64,000 nt of DNA from Neisseria lisongii (GCF_028463985.1 NZ_CP116766.1:1550001-1614000); one strand, 5' to 3'. Positions 31,967 to 40,982 are shown, numbered from the stretch's first letter. Made by a program: numbers and translations. The notes: generated by a model not told the origin, from the sequence alone.

Positions 31967-32054
31967 ATAGTGGATTCACTGAATAATCCATGCAATTTAA
32001 TCCGGCACTCGTAGGGTCGCACCAAAGCACGCACCTGCCCTGTGCGTTTTATAT
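31967..32054. repeat. Small repeat with GGCACTCGTAGGGTCGCACC; uninterrupted site
   Basis: ATAGTGGATTCACTGAATAATC, then AATTTAATCCGGCACTCGTA, GGGTCGCACCAAAGCACGCAC, and CTGTGCGTTTTATAT. The same sequence at 46788-46836/48034-48079 is split by the second IS110 element, so this copy shows the empty target. Confidence 0.75.
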
Positions 32055-32056
32055 CG

Positions 32057-32185
32057 AAGCCGTCTGAAAATCTGATTTTAGCTTCGCAGAAACTCGTTAC
32101 ACTCGTTTTAGCGAAACCTTTGGTTTTAGCTGCGCAGAAACTCGCTACGCTCGTTTTAGCGAAACCTTCGGTTTTCAGACGGCTT
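32057..32185. repeat. DUS-bounded double module
   Basis: GAAGCCGTCTGAAAATC at the left and GGTTTTCAGACGGCTT at the right enclose two copies of GCGCAGAAACTCG.TACGCTC and TTTTAGCGAAACC.T.GGTTTT. Both copies point the same way. Confidence 0.65.
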
Positions 32186-32227
32186 AGATAAGCATTGGCA
32201 TACTCATCATTTGAATGGTGCGTTTAC

Positions 32228-32334
32228 TATCGTGAATTCACTTTAAAGTATTACAGCGTTGGCTCGCCTAGCCGTACTACCTGTACTGTCTTCGGCTCGC
32301 CGCCTTGTACTACTTTTAAAGTGAATCCACTATA
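32228..32334. repeat. Correia-type element, about 107 bp, abutting the pdxA stop
   Basis: TATCGTGAATTCACTTTAAAG and CTTTTAAAGTGAATCCACTATA ends. The interior GCGTTGGCTCGCC, TACTACCTGTACTGTC and GGCTCGCCGCCTTGTAC is as at 7887, without the central block. Its right end is 3 bases from the pdxA TGA. Confidence 0.85.
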
Positions 32335-32337
32335 TAA

Positions 32338-33336
32338 TCAATCAGTTTTACCCTTACTCACCATTTCCCATGCCGTTTCCACCGCCACCATCAGGCTTCC
32401 CGAATCGGCCTTGCCGCTACCGGCCAAATCAAGCGCCGTGCCGTGATCGACTGAGGTGCGGACAAACGGCAACCCCAGCGTAATATTCACGCCCTGCCCG
32501 AAACCGGCATATTTGAGGGTCGGCAATCCTTGGTCGTGATACATCGCCAGCACCGCATCGCCGTTTTTCAGCATAAACGGCTGAAACACCGTATCGGCGG
32601 GATACGGGCCTTTGGCGTCAATGCCCTCGGCCTGCAGGTTTTCCAGCGCAGGGATAATAATATCGATTTCCTCATGCCCCAAATGGCCGCCCTCGCCGGC
32701 GTGGGGATTGAGGCCGGTAACCAGTATGCGTGGGGTGGCAATCCCGAATTTGTGTTTTAAATCATGGTGCAAAATGCGGGCAACGCTCTCGACCAAAGGC
32801 TGCGTAACAGCGGCGGCGATGTCTTTCAGCGGCAAATGGGTCGTTACCAAAGCCACCCGCAAACCGCCGCCCGCCAACATCATCACCACTTGCGGCGTGC
32901 CGCTTTTTTCGGCAAGGTATTCGGTGTGTCCGCTGAAAAAACCGCCGCCCGCCATGCCTTCGTTAATCACGCCTTTGTGCAGCGGCGCAGTAACCATCGC
33001 CGCAAACAGGCCGTCTGAAATGCCTTGATATGCCGTGTCCAACAGTTGCAGCACATAATCAGCATTGGCCGGATTGAGCCTGCCCGCTTCGCAGGCGGCG
33101 TTCAGCGGAATATGGTACACGTCTAACACGCCTTTTTCAGGCTTTTCAGACGGCCTTCCCGCCTGAAAATCACGCAATACCACCTCTTTGCCCAATGCGG
33201 CGGCACGCCGGCGCAACAGATCTTTGTCGCCCAAGACCACGCAGCGGCAAGGCAAATCGGCAAACGCCAAATCCAAACAGATATCGGGGCCGATGCCCGC
33301 AGGCTCGCCACTGGTAACGGCTAAAATCGGGGTCAT
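32338..33336 (-). CDS. pdxA: 4-hydroxythreonine-4-phosphate dehydrogenase
   Basis: NAD-dependent step of pyridoxal 5'-phosphate synthesis. It has 332 residues: LAVTSGEPAGIGPDICLDLA at the N-terminus, a metal-binding His in SGHTEYLAE, then HAGEGGHLGHEE, MYHDQGLPTLKYAGF and the end of the substrate site in VRTSVDHGTALDLAG. The ATG at 33336 has AAGGAACACTGAC before it; the ORF opens 21 codons earlier without one. A Correia element follows the stop immediately. Confidence 0.97.
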   Translation of the reverse strand: MTPILAVTSGEPAGIGPDICLDLAFADLPCRCVVLGDKDLLRRRAAALGKEVVLRDFQAGRPSEKPEKGVLDVYHIPLNAACEAGRLNPANADYVLQLLDTAYQGISDGLFAAMVTAPLHKGVINEGMAGGGFFSGHTEYLAEKSGTPQVVMMLAGGGLRVALVTTHLPLKDIAAAVTQPLVESVARILHHDLKHKFGIATPRILVTGLNPHAGEGGHLGHEEIDIIIPALENLQAEGIDAKGPYPADTVFQPFMLKNGDAVLAMYHDQGLPTLKYAGFGQGVNITLGLPFVRTSVDHGTALDLAGSGKADSGSLMVAVETAWEMVSKGKTD

Positions 33337-33414
33337 GTCAGTGTTCCTTTTTTTGTTGTCGGGACGGAATAAATTTAACGCTGAATTTTTCGACAACATC
33401 TTAATTTATCAATA

Positions 33415-33900
33415 CTATTTCCGTACGCAGCGGCTGCGGAAATCGCTCTGCTCCACATCAAAATGCTGTTTATCCAAACGGGTTACGGTATAGGTTTGCG
33501 GCGTATGGTCTTGCACTGCCTGCTGCAACAGGGCAAACAGGGCTGTTTCTTCTGCCTGTAATTCGGGCGAGGCTGCCAATGCTGCCGATGTTTCATCGCT
33601 GTAACGGCGTTCGATACTTGCCTGTTGCGGCGTTTCCGTCAGTTTCTGCTTGTTCAGCGACCATGTTCCATCGCCCTCAATCGCATAAGCCCATTCCGAA
33701 CCGTCTGCCGCTTTAATCCGAACCAGCTCTTTTGCCTGAAATGTGCCGTCGGCACGGTAAACCGTTTCCGTTTCGCCCTGTGCGATTTCTGCCCGGGTTT
33801 CGCAATGCCATCCGCCGACCAGATTTTTCGGCGACACGCCCGCTGCCTGCGCTGCAGTGCATACCAAAAGAGCGGCTGAAATACTGAGTTGCTTCATCAT
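33415..33900 (-). CDS. Secreted hypothetical protein
   Basis: It has 161 residues. The signal peptide MMKQLSISAALLVCTAAQA is followed by a mature part GVSPKNLVGGWHCETRAEIA with alternating polar/hydrophobic stretches that suggest beta strands (possible lipocalin-like or META-like fold), and ends SDFRSRCVRK. Two cysteines in the mature part (in GWHCE and SRCV) could form a disulfide. It is not recognised. The ORF opens further upstream through a DUS, but the signal peptide fixes the start at 33900 or 33897. Confidence 0.7.
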   Translation of the reverse strand: MMKQLSISAALLVCTAAQAAGVSPKNLVGGWHCETRAEIAQGETETVYRADGTFQAKELVRIKAADGSEWAYAIEGDGTWSLNKQKLTETPQQASIERRYSDETSAALAASPELQAEETALFALLQQAVQDHTPQTYTVTRLDKQHFDVEQSDFRSRCVRK

Positions 33901-33981
33901 AACCGTGTCTTTCAAATTTTTCTGCTTAAAAATGAAAAGTAAATGATAACATATTCTATTTAATATATCGTGCAATCCACC

Positions 33982-34015
33982 CAAGCCGTCTGAAAACGGT
34001 ATGTTCAGACGGCCT
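33982..34015. terminator. DUS inverted pair between secreted protein gene and yjbR
   Basis: AAGCCGTCTGAAAACGGTAT, GTTCAGACGGCCT. It lies between two divergent genes, so it is not obviously a terminator for either. It may simply be an uptake-sequence pair. Confidence 0.4.
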
Positions 34016-34085
34016 CGGCTGATTTTTCCGGCAAGGTCGGTAAAATTCCGCCATACTTTTGTTTTGAAAATCACTTACCGACTCT

Positions 34086-34444
34086 ATGCTGACCCGCCAA
34101 ATGATTTTAGACTATGCCGCCGAACGTTACGGCGTGCCGCCTGATTTTCCGTGGGCGAAACACCCTGCTTATGCCGTTTTGCGCCACCGTGCGGCGCACC
34201 GGCGCTGGTTTCGCTGCTGATGAATATTCCTGCGGCCAAACTGGGGCTGCCGAATGGTTCGGATACCGAGATTATCAATCTGAAATGCGAACCTGCCCTG
34301 CTCGGCGGCCTGCGCCAAAGCAGCGGCGTGTATCCTGCGTATCATATGAATAAGGAACATTGGTTCAGCTTGGATTTGAACAGTGATTTTGCGGCGGAAG
34401 AAGTGTTGCGGCTGCTGGATTTGAGTTTTGATTTAACCCGCTGA
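34086..34444 (+). pseudogene. MmcQ/YjbR family protein, frameshifted
   Basis: The frame from ATG 34086 gives MLTRQMILDYAAERYGV, then DFPWAKHPAYAVLRHR and reads to RRWF before ending at a TGA. The frame one base over continues the family sequence from SLLMNIPAAKLGLPNG through NLKCEPALLGGLRQ and YPAYHMNKEHWFSLDL to the normal end LSFDLTR. One missing base close to 34215-34220 (after TGGTTT) explains both halves: with it the gene would be 119 codons. There is no homopolymer at the site. YjbR proteins have a CyaY-like fold and unknown function. Confidence 0.85.
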
Positions 34445-34481
34445 GGCCGTCTGAAAACCGCTGTTGCGGCATTCGTTCGGT

Positions 34482-34676
34482 TCAACGCCCGAACAAATGG
34501 CCGATCATTTCTATCTGTTCTTCGCTGACTTCTGCGCCCAATTTTGCCGCCACCGCCCATTCGCCGCTCAAGCCGTATTGTTCGGTGCATTCTGCCCATT
34601 TTTCCGCCCGCACTTCATCACCGGCTTTGTCGGGTAGGGTTGGGGATTTGATGATGGTCTGTAATTTGGGATTCAT
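34482..34676 (-). CDS. Small hypothetical protein
   Basis: It has 64 residues, MNPKLQTIIKSPTLPDKAGDE through SEEQIEMIGHLFGR. It is soluble, acidic and partly helical. The ATG at 34676 has GGAAGCAAC before it; the upstream extension runs through a DUS and is unlikely. It faces the yjbR pseudogene. Not recognised. Confidence 0.6.
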   Translation of the reverse strand: MNPKLQTIIKSPTLPDKAGDEVRAEKWAECTEQYGLSGEWAVAAKLGAEVSEEQIEMIGHLFGR

Positions 34677-34700
34677 GTTGCTTCCTTTGCTGCCAACAAT

Positions 34701-34735
34701 AATGCCGTCTGAAAAGTGCATTTTCAGACGGCATT
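34701..34735. terminator. DUS inverted pair between valS and the small hypothetical gene
   Basis: AATGCCGTCTGAAAAGTGC and its inverse with flanking A/T, 30 bases after the valS stop (minus strand). Confidence 0.75.
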
Positions 34736-34764
34736 GGATTTGGCCCGGCGGTTTTACGCCTGCC

Positions 34765-37596
34765 TTAGTCTTTCAGTTTTGCCAACTGGGTTTGCACTTT
34801 CGCCATTTTGTCTTCCAACTCTGCCAATTCGGCTTTGTCTTTTTCCACCAGATGTGCCGGTGCTTTTTCGGTGTAGCCGGGTTTGGAGAGTTTGGCGTTG
34901 AGTTTGTCGAGGGCTTTTTGCAGCTTCTCGGCTTCTTTACCCAAACGTGCGGTTTCGGCGGCTTTGTCGATTTCTACTTTCAACATCAGGCGTGCGCCGT
35001 TGCAGACGGCGACGGGTGCGTCTTCGCTTTCGGGTAAGGTTTCGACCAATTTGGCTTCGGTCAGTCGGGTCAGTGCCGGAAGGTATTTGAGCAGGTCTGC
35101 CAAATCGCTGCCGCCTTCGACAAACAGCGGTGCTTTCACGTTCGGGGCTATGCCCATTTCGCCGCGCAGGTTGCGCACTGCGCCTGCCAAGTCTTGCAGG
35201 GCGGTGATTTTGTCGAATGCGGCGGGAACGATTTTGCCGTTATCCGCCTGCGGGTAGGCGGCAAGCATAATGCTGTCGGTGTGTTTGGCGTTGGCGAGCG
35301 GGGCAACGGTCTGCCATAACTCTTCAGTGATGTACGGCATAATCGGGTGCAGCAGGCGCAAAATGGCTTCCAATACCCGAACCAGTGTGCGGCGGGTGGT
35401 GCGTTGGGTGGTCGGACAGCCGGTTTGGATTTGCACTTTCGCCAATTCGATATACCAGTCGCAATATTCGTTCCACACAAATTCATACAGGGTTTGGGCG
35501 GCAAGGTCGAAGCGGTAGGTTTCAAAGGCTTCGGCAACGGCGGCTTCGGTCTGTTGCAAGCGGCCGATAATCCATTGGTCGGCAAAAGTAAACGCCAAAG
35601 GCTGGGTTTCGTCTTGACCGCAGTCTTTGCCTTCGGTGTTCATCAGCACGAAGTTGGTGGCGTTCCACAATTTGTTGCAGAAGTTGCGGTAGCCTTCGGC
35701 ACGTTTGAAGTCGAAATTAACGCTGCGACCAAGGCTGGCATAGCTTGCCATCGTGAAACGCAATGCGTCGGCACCGAATACGGGAATGCCCTCAGGGAAC
35801 AGTTTTTTGGTGGCTTCGACCACTTGCGGTGCTTTTTCGGGGCGGCGCAGGCCGGTGGTGCGTTTTACCAATAATTGTTCCAAATCAATGCCGTCAATCA
35901 AATCGACAGGGTCAATCACGTTACCTTCGGATTTGGACATTTTTTTGCCTTCGTGATCGCGCACGATGCCGTGAATGTACACGTCTTTAAACGGCACTTT
36001 GCCGGTGAAGTGGGTGGTCATCATAATCATGCGCGCCACCCAGAAGAAGATGATTTCGTAGCCGGTTACCAATACATTGCTCGGCAAAAAGGCTTTGAGT
36101 TCATCGGTTTCAGACGGCCAGCCGAGCGTAGAAAACGGCACCAAAGCCGATGAGAACCATGTATCCAATACGTCTTCATCACGGGTCAGACCGGTTTTGC
36201 CCGCCAGTTTTTCGGCATCTTCCTGATTGCGGGCAACATACACATTGCCTGCTTCGTCATACCATGCCGGAATTTGGTGTCCCCACCATAATTGGCGGGA
36301 AATGCACCAGTCTTGGATATTGTTCATCCATTGGTTGTAGGTATTGACCCAGTTTTCGGGGATAAAGCGGACTGCGCCGCTGTCCACCGCTTTTTTGGCT
36401 TTGTCGGCAAGGCTCAAGCCTTTGAATTCGCTGTCGGGTTCGCCGCCGTTCGGTGCGGCGGACATGGCGACAAACCATTGGCTGGTGAGCATGGGTTCAA
36501 TCACCGAGCCGGTGCGGTCGCCTTTCGGAGTCATCAGGGTATGCGGTTTCACTTCCGCCAGTAAACCTTGTTCCTGCAAATCGGCAACAAGCTGTTTGCG
36601 GGCGGCAAAACGATCCAAGCCTGCGTATGATTCGGGTAGGGCAAAGCCTTGTTGCGCTTCGCCTTTGAAATTGAACACTTCGGCTTGGGCGAGGATTTTC
36701 GCTTCCAAGTCAAACACATTAATCAGGGCGGTATCGTGGCGTTTGCCGACTTCGTAGTCGTTGAAGTCGTGCGCCGGCGTGATTTTCACGCAGCCCGTGC
36801 CGAAATCTTTTTCGACATATTCGTCGGCAATCACGGGAATGGTGCGGCCGGTCAGCGGCAGGGTTAATTGTTTGCCGATTAAGTGGGTATAGCGTTCGTC
36901 TTCGGGATTGACGGCAACGGCAACGTCGCCCAGCAGCGTTTCGGGACGGGTAGTCGCCACAATCACGGCTTCGCTCGGATTGTCCGCCAGCGGATAGCGG
37001 ATGTGCCACATCGAGCCTTGTTCTTCCACGCTTTCCACTTCCAAATCGGAAACCGCCGTTCCCAATACGGGATCCCAGTTCACCAAGCGTTTGCCCCGAT
37101 AAATCAGACCTTGCTCATACAGGCGCACGAATACTTCGCTGACGGTTTCGGCACGCACGTCGTCCATCGTGAAATATTCCCGTGTCCAATCGGCGGAGCA
37201 GCCCACACGGCGCATTTGCTCGGTAATCGTGCCGCCCGACTGCTCTTTCCATTCCCACACTTTCTCAAGGAATTTTTCGCGCCCCAAATCGTGGCGGGAC
37301 ACGTTTTGCGCCGCCAGTTGGCGTTCAACCACAATCTGCGTGGCGATACCGGCATGGTCGGTACCCGGAATCCATGCGGTGTTACAGCCCTTCATGCGGT
37401 AGTAGCGGGTGAGGCCGTCCATAATCGTTTGGTTGAACGCATGACCCATGTGCAGCGTACCGGTTACGTTCGGCGGCGGCAGTTGGATGGAAAATGCGGG
37501 TTTGGATAAATCCATATTCGGTTGGAAATAGCCTCGGCTTTCCCAGTTGCGGTAATGTTTGGATTCGATTTCGGCGGGATTGTATTTGTCTAACAT
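34765..37596 (-). CDS. valS: Valine--tRNA ligase
   Basis: It has 943 residues, normal for class I ValRS. The HIGH-type motif is in PPPNVTGTLHMGHAF (residues 40-54). The editing domain is the central insertion (TTRPETLLGDVAVAV). KMSKS is found in EGKKMSKSEGNV near residue 555. The C-terminal coiled-coil arm is the last ~65 residues. It is a single gene; no T-box is expected in this phylum or seen. Confidence 0.98.
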   Translation of the reverse strand: MLDKYNPAEIESKHYRNWESRGYFQPNMDLSKPAFSIQLPPPNVTGTLHMGHAFNQTIMDGLTRYYRMKGCNTAWIPGTDHAGIATQIVVERQLAAQNVSRHDLGREKFLEKVWEWKEQSGGTITEQMRRVGCSADWTREYFTMDDVRAETVSEVFVRLYEQGLIYRGKRLVNWDPVLGTAVSDLEVESVEEQGSMWHIRYPLADNPSEAVIVATTRPETLLGDVAVAVNPEDERYTHLIGKQLTLPLTGRTIPVIADEYVEKDFGTGCVKITPAHDFNDYEVGKRHDTALINVFDLEAKILAQAEVFNFKGEAQQGFALPESYAGLDRFAARKQLVADLQEQGLLAEVKPHTLMTPKGDRTGSVIEPMLTSQWFVAMSAAPNGGEPDSEFKGLSLADKAKKAVDSGAVRFIPENWVNTYNQWMNNIQDWCISRQLWWGHQIPAWYDEAGNVYVARNQEDAEKLAGKTGLTRDEDVLDTWFSSALVPFSTLGWPSETDELKAFLPSNVLVTGYEIIFFWVARMIMMTTHFTGKVPFKDVYIHGIVRDHEGKKMSKSEGNVIDPVDLIDGIDLEQLLVKRTTGLRRPEKAPQVVEATKKLFPEGIPVFGADALRFTMASYASLGRSVNFDFKRAEGYRNFCNKLWNATNFVLMNTEGKDCGQDETQPLAFTFADQWIIGRLQQTEAAVAEAFETYRFDLAAQTLYEFVWNEYCDWYIELAKVQIQTGCPTTQRTTRRTLVRVLEAILRLLHPIMPYITEELWQTVAPLANAKHTDSIMLAAYPQADNGKIVPAAFDKITALQDLAGAVRNLRGEMGIAPNVKAPLFVEGGSDLADLLKYLPALTRLTEAKLVETLPESEDAPVAVCNGARLMLKVEIDKAAETARLGKEAEKLQKALDKLNAKLSKPGYTEKAPAHLVEKDKAELAELEDKMAKVQTQLAKLKD

Positions 37597-37646
37597 GATG
37601 GATATCGATATTGAATGCAGTCAAGAATATCGGGATTATAACGCAA

Positions 37647-37728
37647 AAAGGCCGTCTGAAAACGCTGTTTCCGTTCCCGTTTTGCTTTCAGGCAAAAAGG
37701 AAGGGATTCGGCGTTTTCAGACGGCCTC
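37647..37728. terminator. Widely spaced DUS inverted pair after the HTH gene
   Basis: AAAGGCCGTCTGAAAACGC and GCGTTTTCAGACGGCCT enclosing a further imperfect hairpin (TTGCTTTCAGGCAAAAAGG). It lies 26 bases past the stop of the minus-strand HTH gene. Confidence 0.5.
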
Positions 37729-37753
37729 AAACCGGCAGCTTCAGGCTGCGGGT

Positions 37754-38050
37754 TTATTTTTTCTTATTGATGGCTTTGGCTTCTTTTTTCAAATCGGCAT
37801 ACAAATCGGCGTGTTTCTCTTTCAACAGCGCCAATACGGTCATATCGTTCTGATTCACGTTGGCAAGGTTGATGCGCTCGACGTGTACCAAACGCAGCAG
37901 CTCGCGCACGGGCTTGGGCATATTGCGGCCGGATTCATAGCGTGAACCGCCCGACTGGGTTACCCCGATTTGCCCCCAAAAATCAATTTGGTTCAAACCG
38001 AGTTTTTTGCGGATTTCGCGGATATTGTCAATTTTTGCAAACGACTTCAT
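37754..38050 (-). CDS. Helix-turn-helix (Xre-type) DNA-binding protein
   Basis: It has 98 residues. An N-terminal HTH (about residues 8-60) reads IREIRKKLGLNQIDFWGQIG and then VTQSGGSRYESGRNMPKP, a classical lambda-repressor-like pattern. The Lys-rich tail KKEAKAINKKK follows. The target is unknown. There is no toxin-like partner next to it, so it is a lone regulator rather than a plain antitoxin. The 240-base upstream spacer (38051-38292) is AT-rich and holds no gene. Confidence 0.82.
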   Translation of the reverse strand: MKSFAKIDNIREIRKKLGLNQIDFWGQIGVTQSGGSRYESGRNMPKPVRELLRLVHVERINLANVNQNDMTVLALLKEKHADLYADLKKEAKAINKKK

Positions 38051-38292
38051 GATTTTATCCTTTTCAATTATTGTATGTGAACATAAGCGTAACAGATGAT
38101 TGTCGGAAAGCCGCCCTGTTCGGGCAGCTTATGCGGTTGAATTATACAGATTTACAGGCACTTATCATCACCAAATTTGCGTTCGGATAAGCGATTGACA
38201 TTTGCGCCGATAAAATACAGATAAATCAATATATTATTTGTGTATGTAAATTATCTGTCTGAAATCTTTACATAATCTTTCATCTGTTTGGA

Positions 38293-39072
38293 TTAAGGTT
38301 TGCCGCTGGCGGGGCTGACGGTCAGGATTTCGTAACCGGTTTCGGTTACCAGCACTTCATGTTCCCACTGCGCAGAAAGCGAACGGTCTTTGGTAACCAC
38401 CGTCCAACCGTCGTTGAGAATGCGCAGATGGCGTTTGCCCTGATTAATCATCGGCTCGATGGTGAAAATCATGCCCGGCTGCAACACCAGCCCCTGTCCT
38501 CTGCGGCCGTAATGCACCACCTGCGGTGCTTCGTGAAAGCCCCTACCGATGCCGTGGCCGCAAAATTCCTGCACCACTGAATAACCGGCGTTTTCGGCAA
38601 CGCTCTGGCAGGCATAGCCGACATCGCCCAAAGTCGCACCCGGCTTCACCGCCTCAATCCCCGCCATCATCGAAGCGTGGGTTACGTCAATCAGACGTTG
38701 GGCAATCGGGCTGATTTTGCCCACGGCAAACATCCGGCTGGAATCGCCGTGAAAACCGTCTTTTTTAATCGTCAGATCGATGTTGATGATGTCGCCCTCT
38801 TTCAGCGGCTTATCGTCGGGAATGCCGTGGCAAATCACGTGATTGACGGAAGTGCAGCAGGATTTCGGATACGGCGGATTGCCGTAGTTGAGCGGCGCAG
38901 GATAGCCGCCCTGCACATTGACATGGTAATCGTAAACCAGCTTGTCGATTTCGTTGGTGGTTACGCCCGGTTTGACGAATTGCCCGATATAGTCGAGCGC
39001 CTCGGCCACCAAACGACCCAGCTCGCGCATTTTTTCGATTTCTTCAGGGGTTTTGATAATCACTTTATCCAT
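38293..39072 (-). CDS. map: Methionine aminopeptidase, type I
   Basis: Removes the initiator methionine. It has 259 residues. Metal ligands lie in NIDLTIKKDGFHGDSSRMF (Asp pair), FCGHGIGRGFHEAPQVVHYG (His) and TIEPMINQG and WEHEVLVTE (Glu pair). It has no N-terminal zinc extension. It is a single gene. Confidence 0.97.
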   Translation of the reverse strand: MDKVIIKTPEEIEKMRELGRLVAEALDYIGQFVKPGVTTNEIDKLVYDYHVNVQGGYPAPLNYGNPPYPKSCCTSVNHVICHGIPDDKPLKEGDIINIDLTIKKDGFHGDSSRMFAVGKISPIAQRLIDVTHASMMAGIEAVKPGATLGDVGYACQSVAENAGYSVVQEFCGHGIGRGFHEAPQVVHYGRRGQGLVLQPGMIFTIEPMINQGKRHLRILNDGWTVVTKDRSLSAQWEHEVLVTETGYEILTVSPASGKP

Positions 39073-39244
39073 AAGGTTCTTTCATAATTTTCAGACGGCC
39101 TTTGTCATCCGCCGTCTGGTTTCAATCGGGTACGCATTGCGTGAAGCCGTCTGAAAACGGGTATAAGGAATGGCTGCAAAGCGGAAAATGCAGGCGTATG
39201 CTTCCGCCTGCAAACTGAACGCACGGCAAGCAACGAACCACCCT

Positions 39245-39276
39245 TCCCTTTCCCATCGGCGGGACGGAGGCGGATT
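39245..39276. repeat. CGGCGGGACGG palindromic repeat copy
   Basis: CCTTTCCCATCGGCGGGACG, a diverged copy of the CCCGCCAGCGGGACGGGG repeat seen at 11206, 27990, 48390 and 56660. It lies in the otherwise empty 39073-39507 spacer. Confidence 0.4.
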
Positions 39277-39399
39277 GTCGTTACCGGCAAGATTGCAATC
39301 CGCCAATCCAACAGCAAAACCGCTCAAACTTATATCGTGGCGTTACTTTAAAAGTAAAAAGTATTACGGCGCAGGTTGGACCTCACCCGACATTATTTC

Positions 39400-39426
39400 A
39401 AAAAACATTGAAAAATAATGTTTTTT
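39400..39426 (-). terminator. AT-rich hairpin downstream of the proline-rich membrane protein gene
   Basis: On the minus strand AAAAAACATT-ATTTTTC-AATGTTTTTT; the stem ends in a T run, 80 bases after the stop at 39508. Confidence 0.55.
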
Positions 39427-39507
39427 CGGATTTCGTCCACACCTTGCCAACCTCAAGCCACACTCGATTTGGTATAAAAAATCCGGCGTTGCAACGATAC
39501 TCGGGCT

Positions 39508-40104
39508 TTAAAACAGATTGTCGATCACGTCTTTATGCGCTTTCGGTTCGGCACGGCTTTCGTGGCGGTGTTCGGCTTTCGGCTGCGGTTTGGGTTCGCT
39601 TTTCACTTCGCTGCGTTCGTGGCGAACCGGCTGTGTTTCACGGCGGCTTTCGCTGCGGTTTTCACTGTGAATAGCACGGATCGGGGTTTCCCGATTTTCA
39701 GCTACGGCGGCAGGCTCTGCGGTTTCAACGCCGGAACGCTCGGTTGTGGCGGCAGTTTCACGCGGGCGGGGTTTCGGTTTCGGAGCAACACGGCGGGGCG
39801 GAGGCAGCGGGGCATCGGCGGCAGCGGTATCGCTCTCGGCGCTGTCGTTCTGCTCGGCCGGCGGCTGCGGTTGGAACAAATCCTGTCCGCCGACGGTTGC
39901 GGTTTGGCTGTTGCCTTTACCCGGTTTCCACAACTCAACCTGCGTTTGCTGTTCGGTGCGGACGGCTTCGGTGTCTTGGCGGTTGAATGTGCCGAAAATG
40001 CCGACCGCCACAATGGCGATGGCCAGCAGGCAGATACCCAACACGGCGTTAATCAGGTGTTTGGGCTTGAGTCGGAATGGTGTGTGTGAATGAGATGCGG
40101 GCAT
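39508..40104 (-). CDS. Single-pass membrane protein with charged proline-rich periplasmic region
   Basis: It has 198 residues. After a short cytoplasmic stretch (about 17 residues) one membrane helix LINAVLGICLLAIAIVAVGI occupies about 18-37. The rest is low-complexity: Pro/Lys/Arg (PPPRRVAPKPKPRPRE) then Glu/Arg/His repeats, ending HKDVIDNLF. The layout resembles TonB- or DedD-like envelope-spanning proteins, but no SPOR or TonB C-terminal domain is present. No function is assigned. Confidence 0.65.
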   Translation of the reverse strand: MPASHSHTPFRLKPKHLINAVLGICLLAIAIVAVGIFGTFNRQDTEAVRTEQQTQVELWKPGKGNSQTATVGGQDLFQPQPPAEQNDSAESDTAAADAPLPPPRRVAPKPKPRPRETAATTERSGVETAEPAAVAENRETPIRAIHSENRSESRRETQPVRHERSEVKSEPKPQPKAEHRHESRAEPKAHKDVIDNLF

Positions 40105-40138
40105 AACAAATAATTCTTGTGTGTCATCAACAAGCCGT

Positions 40139-40181
40139 CATGCCGTCTGAAAATGCAGCAGCTGCGTTTTCAGACGGCATC
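40139..40181. terminator. DUS inverted pair after dolP
   Basis: CATGCCGTCTGAAAATGCAG and its inverse; 60 bases past the dolP stop (minus strand). Confidence 0.65.
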
Positions 40182-40241
40182 GGCGGCCAATCATCGAAAC
40201 GCCTGTCGGGATTGCGGCCCGCAGGCATGTGTTATGGTAAA

Positions 40242-40850
40242 TTATTGCGGCGTATAGTTCTGAAACAGCGTAATCACTTTCTGAACGCCCAGCGTGGTGC
40301 TGACTTTCTGCGTTACCAGTGCCTGTTCTTCAGGGGTCAGAATGCCCATCACATAAGTGATGTTGTCGTAAGTAACGATTTTGGTGCGTGCCTGAGTGGC
40401 GGCGGATACGCCCAACAGGCTGGTGCGCACTTTGGAAGTTCCCCAAGTATCGGCAACGACATCGTTGATACTGCGTGCCGGCGAAGCCACGGTAATGTAG
40501 TTATACACACCTTCGGCGGCCTGTTCGGAACGGGCAATCTGGCCGACAAACTGTTTTTCGCCCTCGCTGGACACTTGGCCGAGCAGCAGCAGACGGCGGT
40601 TGTAGCTGACTACGTTCAATTTGGGCGTATAGCCTGCGGTTTGGTTGTTTTGCCGCAGGTAGGACAATGCCGTCTGTTCCACCCGCAGCGCCATCACGTT
40701 GTCATCGGTTTGCGCACCGGTGGTGCGGCGGTCGATGGCGGATTTGGTGCCGACGGCGGCACCGCCGACCAATGCGCCCACGCAGCCGCTCAAAACGGTT
40801 GCCGCCAATACTGCGGCGAGAACCGGACGGGTGTATTGCTTGATTTTCAT
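40242..40850 (-). CDS. dolP: BON-domain outer membrane lipoprotein DolP (YraP, GNA2091 homologue)
   Basis: It has 202 residues with the lipoprotein signal peptide MKIKQYTRPVLAAVLAATV and lipobox LSGC. Two BON domains follow (about 45-115 and 120-195), with LNVVSYNRRLLLLGQV and IVTYDNITYVMGILTP as their strands. It keeps outer-membrane integrity near the division site. The start at 40850 is set by the signal peptide. yraN-gmhA-dolP is the usual order, and the meningococcal homologue is a vaccine fusion partner. Confidence 0.93.
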   Translation of the reverse strand: MKIKQYTRPVLAAVLAATVLSGCVGALVGGAAVGTKSAIDRRTTGAQTDDNVMALRVEQTALSYLRQNNQTAGYTPKLNVVSYNRRLLLLGQVSSEGEKQFVGQIARSEQAAEGVYNYITVASPARSINDVVADTWGTSKVRTSLLGVSAATQARTKIVTYDNITYVMGILTPEEQALVTQKVSTTLGVQKVITLFQNYTPQ

Positions 40851-40982
40851 AAACGTCCTTTCGGAAAGTTCGGAACACGGGTTGTGCAGCCGGTTTTCTC
40901 TGTTAAACAGCGATGATGCCTGCTGCACCGGTTTTCAGACGGCCTATTTTGTCCGCCGACCGAAGCGGATTGTCTCCAAGGC

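Noticed and set aside
37754..38050. HTH gene considered as an antitoxin
   Set aside because: No toxin-sized partner gene lies within several hundred bases on the same strand; valS and map are the neighbours.
38195..38223. TTGACA followed at 17 bases by CAGATA, plus strand
   Set aside because: It points into the 3' end of map (antisense) and no plus-strand gene follows; likely a chance match in AT-rich DNA.
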